Below are positions 33,271 through 44,299 of a DNA stretch of 64,000 nucleotides, one piece after another. The stretch is from Acheta domesticus. Taxonomy: Eukaryota; Arthropoda; Insecta; Orthoptera; Gryllidae. The notes beneath the pieces were generated by a model. It was not told the DNA's origin. It did not search any database and saw only the letters and a program-made list of their open reading frames with translations. Both the position numbers and the translations under genes were made by a program. The DNA lies in the NCBI GenBank assembly GCA_031308135.1, contig JAHLJT010004567.1, forward strand, positions 36,530,389 to 36,594,388, in the 5' to 3' direction. Each line of letters starts with the position of its first letter. Position 1 is the stretch's first letter.

Positions 33271-33494
33271 CTGGAGACTCATGGTGGGAGGGGGAGGCAC
33301 GAGGGCTGCGCCGAGACTTGTCACGGCGCTCCTTCTCCCTTTCACGTTCCTGCTCCCTCTCCCGTTCTCGTTCCCGCTCTCTTTCACGCTCACGCTCTCG
33401 CTCTCGCTCCCGTTCACGTTCTCGCTCTCGTTCCTTTTCTTCTTCTCTCAATCGCTGAGTCTCTCGTTGTCTATGCTCTTCTTCCAACTTCAGC
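33271..33494 (-). CDS. GSE1: GSE1 coding exon (Arg-Glu repeat helix)
   Basis: The acceptor is tcttgggttcag and the donor is TCTCCAG followed by gtgagg. It encodes RLKLEEEHRQRETQRLREEE, a long alternating (RE)n tract of about 40 residues, and then RRDKSRRSPRASPSHHESP. Vertebrate GSE1 has the same feature at the same place (ERLQMDEELRRERERERE). The tract would form a charged single alpha helix or coiled coil. It is encoded by a CGX-GAX repeat, so its length may vary among individuals. Confidence 0.9.
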
Positions 33495-36400
33495 CTGAAC
33501 CCAAGAAATCATTTCATTTAATTAAATATATCTCAGCAAAAACAATGCAGTACAAAAAGCTGAAAATAGAATCCTTTGATTTCATTAAAAAAGTCATTTC
33601 AAAAAACATCACATTAATAATGATGATTATGAATTTGGAAGAACGATCACAATGAGAGCTTACTAAAACATTAAAAAATTACCAAATATTTTAATGATAT
33701 TACTCTGAATTTCATTTGAGGGGACCTTAAATTTAACAGAAAAGATCAGCAAAGCATGCATTTATGTAAAAACATCTCATTTAACAAATTGGCCCACAAG
33801 TGGGATGTTTTCGAAATTACAATTTTGAAAAATTTACCATCATTTAATCACACTGGAGCACTACAAATTGAACTGCTTTACAAAACAAAATTATATCAGA
33901 CCATACCCAAGCATACGTTATGCGACATGTATAATTAAGAAAAAATACCCCCGATGAACTTCCTTTGTAGGTAAAAATCTCACTGTAGGCTATGGATTTT
34001 ACAGTAAATAATTGCAATATGTTTTTGTACACAAGGTATTAGGCCTCACCCAACGAAACAATAACTATCACTTTCAGCACAGCACTGTACTGTATTTTTA
34101 TTTTTCAAGCTCTAAAAGTAATTATGGATTTTCATTTGTTTCTGTGCAGCAAGAGACATGTCATGACAAGTGCACGAGTCATCGTCTCAAATTCATGGTG
34201 GTTGGTTAAAGTGTAAAGTGGTTAAGAGAGAGAGTACTAAGATAGTACTAAGATACTAAGATACTAACAAACCCAAGATTCATGTTGCCATTCATTATGA
34301 CAATTAAATGTGAACTTTCAAAATGGAACAAATGGCATACTTGTAAGAATAAATTAAGGTATTAACAGCAAGTACTGCTTCATAAACATAATGATAATTC
34401 TGAAATAAAATAATTAACCTTTTATCAAATGACATTTCTTTTCTTCCTTTTCAATTCTCAGAAGAGTGTGAAAGCTCCTTTTTCTTTTGAATGACCTGCA
34501 TAAAAATGGAAGCCTGTAGCTTGCATGCTTTCATGTTGTAATCACTAGAACGTTAATGAAAATTGTTTTGAACAATCCAGTTAAATAACCTGGTTGCAAA
34601 CTTTTACAATCATGTCTTGTTTATAGCAATATTCCATGAGAATGAGTCCTTTAATTTCAAATAGAAATGGAAATACAGAAACCAAACAATTCAGAATGAA
34701 TGAATAAAAAATAATAAATTATGTGTATTTTTAAAATTGTAAAACCAAAAAAAGTAAACTTATGAAACAGCATCAAAAGAAACAAATCTACAGTCCAAAA
34801 CTATGTTAATTGGCAAAAGCATACTAATGTCAGTAGTAGGGTTTTAATTTACGGTGTGATGTCAATAAAATTGCAATTCCCCAAAAATTGTGAGAATGAA
34901 CAATGCTTCGCAAATTTATTATTGACAATAGAGTAAATATTTTTCCAGAAGTTTTGCTAATTCCAATAATTTTTTTACTTTATAAACGCCTTTCATAAAC
35001 GATCAAGTTTTGGTGACCTTTAACAGCTTGTACTACAAAAGTCTAAAAATTTCTAAAAAATATGTACAAACTTTTTGTACAGGAAGAATTATAACAGGCA
35101 GGGTCACACACACAGAATTTTTCTTCAGGAAAATAATTTGAAATCTATTTATATAGTCTGTATTAAAATAAATAAAAAGTAAAACAAAAAACATACGTTG
35201 TTGAAAATTTAGATATTAATTTCTCTTATTATTACTTGCGGATCATGATAGAGATCATTAGACATTGATTAGTTTTATACATTAACACTGAACAACAGAG
35301 AGTAATTTTGATGGCAAGGGACAATATTCTGTACAACCATTCGTCAAATCTGTTATGATAAAAATATGTACAACGTAGTATTACTTTTCTTCCATCGATC
35401 TATAGTTTCTGAAGGTTTACTTATAATTCCTGTTATTTTATTGTTAGTAAAATAATTACATTACTCTGAAACAAAGATAAGCAACAGCAATACATGCAAT
35501 TGAAGTGTGTTTCAGGTGTTTTGATGAATGCATTTCATTTTGAAAAAAAAGTAAGGTTTCCTTGGGTTGACTTATGAAAATATAATTTTCATTTTCTTCC
35601 CCTCTTTGTTGAAGTCAGAATGATAAGGAATATATCAAGATGCCACTGCGACTGACAGAGGCGTATCTAGGCAGGCGCCCATGGCAAGCATAGAATTTGC
35701 ACCCTTGTCAGGATACTTCAAATTAGGGGTGTTGTTGTTTCTTTTAACAGGTATCTCAAAATAGCGCCCCCTGTATGTGGCACCCATGGCACGTGCCATG
35801 TCTGCCATACCCTAGATATGCCACTGGCGACTGAATCAAGGAAAGACAGGAAAAAACAATTTAAGAATCCTTTATAAACTGTTGTAATTGCTTCTAAATA
35901 CAAAGTTGATGATTTTGAGCAGATGATTAAAATACATTTCACTAAGGTCACCTTTGGCCTATTCATATTTCCTTCCACATTGTGGGCATTGCAGCTATAA
36001 ATGCCTATGTATATATGTTCTAGAATTCTGGGATTGAGAGATTCAGAGAAAAGAAAAGATGCCATTCTGATGTTGACTCAGGAGCTGCAGCAGATCAACT
36101 TATCAAAATACTCCAGACAAGAAAAAGCATTACATGGATGTAATATGTAGAAGGAAAAACAGAATCAGATAGTAATATAAAAAAGAACAAAACTTGAACA
36201 AGAAGAAGATGGCATTAATAAGAAACATACATTAATATTTCAAGTTCTTGTATTGTGTTTCAATAAATGTTCTTGACAAATGGACGACTGCTGCAAATTC
36301 ATAGTATATTAGTAACTGACTCTGGAATACACAGAGTAATTTTCACAAAAATATTAATTTGTTACTTTCTATTCAATTTTTTGTGGCAGTGAAGGTGATA

Positions 36401-36571
36401 ACATTTGTGGGTTGGTTTATTTTTCTGCTTTTCTAATCAAAGGCCAATCTTGTCAATGAATATCCCAATTTAGATAAATTCTCAAATGTACTCAGAAAAA
36501 CTCTACAATGTGATCAGATAAACCAAAGTGAAAGAAAGAAATAAAACCTCAAAGTCTTGCAATGTGCATAC
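33495..36571 (-). other. GSE1 intron with a hAT-type MITE
   Basis: This is a 3.1-kb AT-rich intron between the Pro/Tyr exon and the RE-repeat exon. It contains the MITE at 35,656-35,826 and a small imperfect repeat of agatactaag at 34,232-34,265. No other feature was found. Confidence 0.8.
35656..35826. mobile_element. hAT-type MITE, 171 bp, with 8-bp target duplication
   Basis: The element starts CAGAGGCGTATCTAGG and ends CCTAGATATGCCACTG, forming imperfect terminal inverted repeats of about 16 bp. It is flanked by an exact 8-bp direct repeat, GCGACTGA, at 35,648-35,655 and 35,827-35,834. An 8-bp duplication and CAG-starting ends are the signature of hAT transposons. It has no coding capacity. 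Confidence 0.92.
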
Positions 36572-36724
36572 CTTTCATGCATTGGTGGTATAAGACCAAA
36601 ATGAGTGGGCAGCATTTCTGGAGAATATCGTGGTAAACCATACAAATGGTGATACGATGGTGGAAGAGGAGGAAAGAGTGGTGGCCGTAACATACCACAT
36701 CGTTCCATACACAAGCCTTCAAGC
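36572..36724 (-). CDS. GSE1: GSE1 coding exon (Pro/Tyr-rich conserved block)
   Basis: The acceptor is tttcttttcag and the donor is CATGAAAG followed by gtatgc. It encodes LEGLCMERCGMLRPPLFPPL, PPSYHHLYGLPRYSPEMLPT and HFGLIPPMHER. Vertebrate GSE1 has LRSPFYPIPT ... LHLSGVRYPPELSHSSLAAL in this position, sharing the LR-P-[LF] and G-x-RY-P-E-[LM] features, and it also runs directly into the RE-repeat helix. Confidence 0.88.
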
Positions 36725-36821
36725 CTGAAAAGAAACAAATGAAAATAAATATTACACTCAATAAAAAAATTGCAACAAATTACATTACAATGTCTATTTT
36801 ACTAGTCAGCAGCATACTCAC
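36725..36821 (-). other. GSE1 intron, 97 bp
   Basis: This is the shortest intron of the gene, with donor gtgagt at 36,821 and acceptor tttcttttcag at 36,725. Confidence 0.85.
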
Positions 36822-37141
36822 GCATAAGGGTGCTGGAGATGAGTGGTAGGGTACAAGCCATGGTACTGGCTATAAGCTGCCGCTGCAGTGGCTGGGTCCA
36901 GAGCAAATGGAGGTGGTGGAGGGCCTGGGGCTGGAGGTGGAGGATGCCCAAGACGACTTTCCTCAGGGCGGTAGGGCTGAAAGCTTCGTGGCTGCATCTG
37001 GGAAGCTGGTAGTTCAGCTGCACTCACCACGTTGGCACCACTACCTGTTCGATTGGCATGGCTACCATAGAGCGGAGTCTCATCTGCACGAGATGAAGTG
37101 CGGGAAGATCCATGCTGATCATGGCTCAAACTTCCACGGTC
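36822..37141 (-). CDS. GSE1: GSE1 coding exon (LDPATAAA block)
   Basis: The acceptor is taatgtttcag and the donor is TTATGC followed by gtgagt. It encodes DRGSLSHDQHGSSRTSSRAD, a Ser/Gly/Asn-rich stretch, QPRSFQPYRPEESRLGHPPP, and PPFALDPATAAAAYSQYHGL. Vertebrate GSE1 has YLRSFRPYHTTDDLRMSSLP followed by PLGLDPATAAAYYHPSYL. The [RQ]SF-PY and LDPATAAA-Y cores are conserved in order, which is strong support for orthology. Confidence 0.93.
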
Positions 37142-37423
37142 CTGAAACATTACATAAAAAGACATGAATTGTATGTAATCTTTTCTTTTCTCTTCTTTCA
37201 TTTTTTTTACATTCACAAAATAAACTACATCAAATATTAATAAAAAGAAATAAATTAAAATATGTAAATTTTTAAAGGCATGTAAATTTAATACGAACAT
37301 TGATCCAGTGGTGAGGAGATAAAAATATCAGTAAAGACATGTAAGGATTATCTTTCAAAGAATATATTATCATTCCTATTTTTAAACTTAATTTTTGTTT
37401 TTGAAGTGATGGTTTCGGCATAC
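37142..37423 (-). other. GSE1 intron, 282 bp
   Basis: An AT-rich intron with canonical ends. No feature inside. Confidence 0.85.
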
Positions 37424-37536
37424 CTTCCTTGAGTCTTGAGCACAACCTGCAGTTGGAGACGCCCCTTGAACAAGAGGGGGTGGTCCCCGAGTTTTAGGAG
37501 AGCGTGATGGAGGAGGGTCAGCTTCCACTTCTCGAT
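37424..37536 (-). CDS. GSE1: GSE1 coding exon (SRSPKTRGPPPLV block)
   Basis: The acceptor is catgttctcag and the donor is AGGAAG followed by gtatgc. It encodes REVEADPPPSRSPKTRGPPP and LVQGASPTAGCAQDSRK, following a split Asp codon. It corresponds to vertebrate SPASTPKRVPMGPIIVPPGG, with the basic SPK-R followed by GP-hydrophobic preserved. Its phases (1 in, 0 out) fit the neighbouring exons. Confidence 0.85.
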
Positions 37537-39669
37537 CTGAGAACATGTGACAGCAAGATGAGCCTGAATTTGTATAAAACACAATTGAATTTGTCACAAA
37601 GAATTGATCATGAGAGCTGTTTACTAAATACCAGGAAAAGAAATATTATTCATAAAGGAACAACAGTTGAACCTACAGAATCTGAGTTTAGAATATCAAT
37701 AATTTCAATTATATGAAGACTTGCTTCATGAAGCAAATAAGTAAATTATTGCATTGGAAAGAAAAACAATCAATGTCATTTCTCTGATATGCAACTAAGA
37801 TAATTTAATCAATTAATTCAGAAATGAATTTGGAATCAATATTGAAAATGATCACTTTTTGACAGTAAACAGTTTGTGGGAAATTGTTTCTACCAGAGTT
37901 ATATGCACTTATAGAAATTGCATTTGCTTCTGACTTTTAGGCAACCTCTATGCACAAATATTCAGCAGGTACATAAAAATTCCTTGACCGCATTAGAATG
38001 TCTGTGCGTAAGGGGTTGACTAAAAATTAGGGGAAAATGTCTCAGTGAAACTATTATACGAAATTTCCCTCCACATATTCATTCGCCAAAAGCGATCATC
38101 TTCATGGCCTAGTAATTTTTACATTTATTGAGACAACTTTCATAAATAAAATTGAAGTGTGTTTGTAATCTCATATGCTTATTTACATGATATAAAAATA
38201 ATTTCAAAGGTTCAATATAAAGCAATTCAATATCTTAAGAAGCACATCATGTTTGATTACATTATCTATTTTTAGACATTGGATGTTTAGGCACTAAAAA
38301 ATCACCTTTTAGGCATCTAAAAAGGCACTGAAAATGTCAAGAATAAAGAGAAAAAAGGCACTGTCATAAATTACATTCAGAATAAAATTAAAAATTATTT
38401 GTAAGACTCCATACATATCCACATTTTATTCTTAATAGTTTCCATTGCAATATATTACCAGTGACTTTTCAAGGATCGCAATTTCAAATCTGCAACGATT
38501 GGGTTTGAATACAGTTTGAATACAGAGAAGGATTTCTGAACATCTGATGTGTCTGGCATATAATTTTGAAGTCCAAAATTAGCAACACTGAAACCTTCTG
38601 GGAATTTACATTTATTTCCACTCAAAAGGTGTCCTTGGTGTATTGTCAATCGACCATTTTCTCTGAACATGGCTAGTATTTATGAAATACAGAAATGGAG
38701 TAAAATATGTTGGTATACTTTCAGGAATTCTTTCGTATTTCAAAATTCAAATATGTGAATTGAAGGTTTCGTAATGAATGGTCAGGTTGGACCATGGCCG
38801 ATTTTCAGATATCTCAGCATTGTATATTAAAAAATACATAAAAGGCAAAAAGTGCAATAATTCTAAAGAAAAGGCATTTACAAAGAAGAAAAAGAAGGGG
38901 AAAAAAAAGAAAGAAAGAAAAAAGAAAAGAGAGAGAGAGAGACAGAGACAGACAGACATTTATGCTAAAATAAGCATTATAAAACTTCGTCATATGTCAT
39001 CATTTGTCATGATTCGTGCACATATATTATCAGCTTTAAATATGGTCGGTAGAAAAGAATAGGCATATCCCTAAACATCCAATGTCTATCTATTATACTA
39101 TACTTTAAGATATATCTCCACTTTAAAATGACCAAACTGCAGTAAAATTTGCCCAATGTGCAAACCTGTCCGATGTGAAGACTAATCATGGTCCTGGCAA
39201 ATACAAATTCTACATTATTATTATGCATATTACTGTGTAATACAAATCTTGTACACACAAATGGAATCAATAGTAGGTATGCTGGGCTTTTAGTTTTCAT
39301 ACCATCCCTCACACGCAGAACTTCCGCCACAACGATAATACAGGCTGCCACACAACCTACTAACCACAATCAGTATTCTTGAATGGTATCCTTCCGATTT
39401 GAAGTACAAGGTAAGGATTATGCATAATCTTTTATTTCTAATTGAAGTAAATGGTTTATGATTGAAGGATATGCTTTAACTCGAAAAGAATAAGATTTTG
39501 CTTGTTGTTTTTTTTAGCATGTAGGCTGAAGGATTTCCGTTAGACTTCACAAATATAAGCATAACCTTTTTATGCATACGGCACAATGAGTGTGACCAGT
39601 CGATATCACGATTGATTAATTTTTTTGATTTTGTGATTTCCTTGATCTGCTATAGTCCTTTGTCCCGTA

Positions 39670-40148
39670 CGTGTGGTACATGGTTTTATCATGGGAAGTG
39701 GCGGTGATCTTCCCCTGTTTGTTAGTGAGATCCGTCGCCGTGTTACAAGTTGGCTTGCAGGGATTTCCCTCAACCAGGTATCTCTTACCAGCGGGGCACC
39801 GTTCCAGCCGGGACAAGCTCCCAGCTCCTGACAAGTGTGATGGTATAGTGCCTGTGAGTGTAAGGGGTGAAAGGATAGGACAAGAGGAAGGAAAGATCGC
39901 GCGCGCTGTCCCTAGCCCGTTTGTTAGGGTACCTCTACGACATTCGCCACGTGTTGATCGGAGAAACCACGTAAAACTACCGATCAGAGCAGCCGGCCGC
40001 TAGAATTCTTCTCCAGACAGCGACTGAATTTAACCTAGCTATTTAGCTAGAGCCGATCTCCTGCTACCGACACGACTCAACTCTAGGACCTCCCGGTCAG
40101 AGGCACTGCAAAGACATCAGCTGATGCTCTGAGCCACCTAAGCCAGTA
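39670..40148 (-). mobile_element. tRNA-derived SINE, copy 2
   Basis: On the minus strand the head (aggtggctcagagcatcagc, then a B-box region) and the body blocks cagtcgctgtctggag, tagcggccggctgctctgat, aacaaacgggctaggga, ggtgccccgctggta and gagatacctggtt follow the same order as in the copy at 15,575. Divergence is moderate, so the copies are old. Confidence 0.75.
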
Positions 40149-40161
40149 CATCACTAGCAGT

Positions 40162-40284
40162 GGTTGCGGAGGCTTCCGCGGCTGGGTTTGTATTGTCAGG
40201 CTATCGGGGACAGCAGTACGCTCAGAGGCCGAAACGTCAGCCACCGCGGCAGAGATGCGGCTTGTCCCCGATAGCCTACACAAT
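40162..40284. mobile_element. 123-bp hairpin insert with 12-bp flanking repeats
   Basis: Exact 12-bp direct repeats (atcactagcagt) lie at 40,150-40,161 and 40,285-40,296, like a target-site duplication. Inside, a stem of about 21 bp (aggctatcggggaca with tgtccccgatagcct; 40,192-40,212 with 40,263-40,284) closes a loop of about 50 nt. The right stem ends exactly at the direct repeat. It is unclassified. The TSD length suggests insertion by a LINE-type mechanism. Confidence 0.65.
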
Positions 40285-42432
40285 ATCACTAGCAGTATCC
40301 TTTCCCGAGCTGGTGTTTGGTTAAAGAGAATAAGATAAGGACAGAGTTTGACTCCTATCCTCAATTTCTGTGTTCTGGGCAGTTCCCCAACGATACTAGG
40401 ACAACTTGGATTTGGCGATACTACGAGCGTAGTGTCCAAATCATAGTATTCGTAGTGTATGTAATAGAAATGGAGGCATGCTGCGTCAATAGCGGACAGT
40501 GAAGTTCATAAAAATATTGTGATCTTTGATCATGGAATGTATCATAATCTGTAATTTTTCCTCTTTAGAGGTACTAAGCGGGTTTTCCCCACTCCTGCTG
40601 CTTCAAAGCATTCAAATGTTTAACTTGGAACCTTGAAGATGCTAGGAAGGCCAAGGTGATTCTGTGATCGACTGAATAAATGGACATTCTGTAATTTCTC
40701 TTTCATTAACATGGATGAAATGGTATAACAGCTGCTAACTGCATGGAAGAAAAGGAATGATCCCTTGCAGTCGTGATTGAATGAGAAATTATGAAATTTC
40801 CCGAACTATATAACTGGGTCTTGTCGTTACCTTAGTCTTCCTTCCTCATGAGAATGTCTTTGTCTTCAGGAGCAAGAGCTATATAAGAACATTTTGAGCG
40901 ACAATAACTTATCGGTATGAAAGAAAGACGTTTAATGCTTTTCCAACAATGTCGACATTTCCATCTTTCGCAATAGTTGTTTCAATGCCAACAATTTCCA
41001 TGTTTTGTGCAACTCGCGAAATAAAATTTTCTTTTTTACTGATGTTGCCCATAACAACGAACTGAGTTTCAAACCGCACTGTATTTTCATTAAATAGGGC
41101 TTGCGTCGTCCGCTGCATCTGACATTCCATGGATTTTTTGTTGAAGAACTTTCAGAATATTCATCAAATGCAACACCAACCTTATGCTTAAAGTAATGTT
41201 TCTGAACCTAGAAAATTATGGTTCCACAAATGACACAAAACGTTCTACTGAGATTTACCAGTCGACATGAAGGAAAAGAAATCCCATATCGATAACAAAT
41301 AAAATATCTTAATTATTGTAATTATAATTTTTAGGTACTTGTTCAAATATACATTGAACTTTTATCTCATGAATTTAGAGGTGCCAAATAAGGACTCAGG
41401 CGTACTTTACAGTTCACACATTTTAAATCATTTGGTGAAATGGTTAAGAATAAATTTTTAGTCCAATAAGGATTAGTTGCTTCTATGGATGAAAACTGCT
41501 GCACAGCTGTGTAGTTGGTGAATGATAGCCCTTCAAATAATAGGAATTGACATAAAAAAAGACAACTCACTGAAGCTTAAGCGGTTCAACATTGAACACT
41601 AAGATTATGCGCATGCCAGCCAGCATTGCTCTAGTTGATAAGGTTATCCCTGAAATTGAAACATCTCATTTATTTCAGAGAAAATTGAGCACGATTCATT
41701 CGCCATTCGATTTAATTCGAATCCCAATGATTTGACAAAAGATTTTAAGAACGATTTTCTATAAATAATTATTACATTCGGTAAACATATTACGATAATT
41801 CTGAAGTATTATTAATCCTACAGTATAATAAACTATTAAATAAAATTTTGCAAGTCTCTTTCTATACATCGTAAATACGTAACCAAAAAAATCTATGCCA
41901 TATACCTCAATTTTGAGTTTCTGATAAACAAAAGTTTATCTCTTTTTCAAGAACGATAAAGAACATATGACTAAAATATATGCTAATGGATTTTAAAACT
42001 GCAATACCTCAAGAATGGTTCGCTTCACACAAAACATGCAAAAGGCCTTGTTTCAGCCAGATTTTAAGAGAAATATTTTTGTAATAACACTTTTCTTAAA
42101 AAAAAAAAAACAGTTTTGCTTAAAATTAGGGGAGAGGTGCAAAATATCAAAGAGGAAGGAACTTTTCTGCTTCATATTACTACATCCCCTAGTGTTTTTA
42201 GAAAGTTTCATTTCTCCGTTTGCTTTTCTTTAATCTAATTAAGTTTGATTTCACAGAGTAACAACCAACACTTTGTCTCACTAATCAATCACATTTTAAA
42301 TTCAGATCTAAGAAATATAGAATGCAAGGCAAATCTTCCTATTTTCTAAGTTGCTCTATTCTTCTAGACAAGACAAATTGTAATACACACAATATATTAT
42401 TCAAAATAAGATTTGATTAGTATCTGCAGCTG

Positions 42433-43020
42433 TTGAAACACCAAGTCATCGGGCATTGGTTTCCTTTCACTAGTATAAAAACACATGTTGTTGGACTGAT
42501 TGATTGGCATTATCAGCAGGCGCTACAGCTCATCTGGCGGTCTTCAGCTATGCTCAACTGTTTTACAACCTGTTCAATCGTCCACTGGCCTGACCAGAGA
42601 ATACTGAATACGCTGAGACGGAAATTTCATACATTTCCGGGAAGATGTTTTATGGTTTGGTTGTGTGTCTCGGCGGGTTCTGGAGCAGAATCTTTCGCGA
42701 GAGTGTGGAGAGAAGAAAGTTTCATGGTGAAGAGGGGGGGAAGGCGTTGTAGTCCACTTCCAGACCACTCGAAAACTCCAATTCACAGCTCTCTCAAACC
42801 TTCTCTTGGTATTGAGAAAGCTCGGGATGAAGTGGGAGGAGCTGAAGGTACTCCCGTACTGAGAAGCCAGTTCAACTATGTCTTTTGGAAAGGGGAATTT
42901 TCATTTACCAGCATCTCTAGGACCGTAGGCAAGGAGCCTACCCCACAGGTTCTTTCTCCACAGCAGATTCGTGAGTCGTCTCCTTTGCTGCTAATGTCTT
43001 CTGAGTTGACAGAGTTTTGA
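42433..43020 (+). other. Unidentified 195-codon ORF inside the GSE1 intron
   Basis: This open frame is long for the local base composition, runs opposite to GSE1 and has a mixed protein-like composition (…GSGAESFARVWREESF, SRTVGKEPTPQVLSPQQIR). I recognise no domain, and there are no supporting splice sites or a clear promoter. Minus-strand frames of similar length at 43,198-43,701 lie next to it, so the region may be an unrecognised mobile element. No function is assigned. Confidence 0.2.
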
Positions 43021-43749
43021 AGAGGCTTAGGTTAGAGTGGGAAGACACCTGTATCTAGAACCAGGTTATTTCTTCGAGTCTGGCACTCGACAAATTTAAC
43101 AATACTGTTCCATTTCTTTGGCGAACTACCGCTAGGAACTTTCTTCACTTTATTCTTTGGTGAGCTTAATTGCATTGACTAATTCATTGCTTTGACTTCA
43201 TTGCAATAAATAATAAAAAAGGAGGCTTTGAGTAGTTAGTTTTCTATTTTTGCAAAATATGCTTTCTGGGTCAGCGTTCTTTTCAATCTTCTCTTCCTGG
43301 TCGAAGAGCGCAGGGAAGACGGAATGGAATCCATATCGAGGATAAACGATACAATTCTTTCGACCCCATCTTCCATGGATTGGAATAAGGGGCACTCTAG
43401 ATTGGAGGGATGACAAGGAGATATAGCATGCAGTGGCATGAATTTTTCTCCACGGCACATTAGAAGAAAAACACCAGGACATCACTCTCTCTCTCTCTGG
43501 AATTCCAAGACCTGGTACGAGCTGATTGATCAGATGTGGGTTGGCAGCCGACCGCACGTCTAGGAGTGGTCGAGGTAAAAAATGGTATATCGCATTGACA
43601 CCGTTCATTCCGTCCCCAGGAATCGACGGGGTTCGCACAACGGAGTTGAAGTCCATTTCCCACGATTCCGACGTCAAGAGAGAATGGAAATGAGCATGCA
43701 TAGCCCCCTTCGATAGCAGATCAGATAAGGACCAATGACCAGCTGCTGT

Positions 43750-43945
43750 GTACTGCTTTGTACTTCCCCGTGGATTCTCCGGTCAGTAACAGGCGAATGT
43801 CGGGGCAGTACAAACAGGACATGCACCGTGCGCGATCTATCCTTCCTCATCATTACTCTATTCTCTATCATACTCATATGCGCGCATACACATACGTACA
43901 TTTAAGGAAACTAATCGAAGTCGGTCGAGCGATCACTGAAGAGTA
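43750..43945 (+). mobile_element. tRNA-derived SINE fragment, copy 3
   Basis: This body-only fragment has ccagtgga-like and gcgaatgtcggggcagta blocks, then gtgcgcgatct and ttcctcatcat. They match 15,737-15,870 in order (gcgaatgcaggagcagaac, gcgcgcaatcttttcttcct). The following alternating cacacata-type stretch also corresponds. The head and 3' end are missing. Confidence 0.6.
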
Positions 43946-44299
43946 AAAACATCAAAAGCCGACGTGAAGATCGGTTGTCCCGCAATTGAGAAGATCAGTG
44001 ATACGGTGAGACCGCATAGTTTTCAGGTAGTTAGTACATATGGAACTCAAAGAGACTGCGTAAACATGCACCGGTAGCGGCGTTAAATGTCGCCAAAAGT
44101 AGGGATGCGTTTTTAGAGCGTGCAATCAACCTGTCGCCCGAGCGGGATCTAGATTGGAGGTTGCCAGTTGCTCAGGAAGTAGTTTCCTTATTGATTTGAC
44201 ATTGTATTCATTTCATGTATGGCAGCGGACATTCCTCTGCGAACGTCAGATTTGTCATCGATGGTCGCAATCGATTTGGAGAAGAGGGCGCACACTCAC

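Larger units (their letters stand above)
37537..44299 (-). other. GSE1 long intron (6.8 kb) with SINE copies
   Basis: The donor gtgagt at 44,299 joins the acceptor at 37,537 in matching phase. The intron contains SINE copies at 39,670-40,148 and 43,750-43,945 and a hairpin insert at 40,162-40,284. It also has a GA-rich patch at 38,880-38,960 and an unassigned GC-moderate stretch at 42,430-43,720 with a 195-codon plus-strand frame. Confidence 0.75.
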
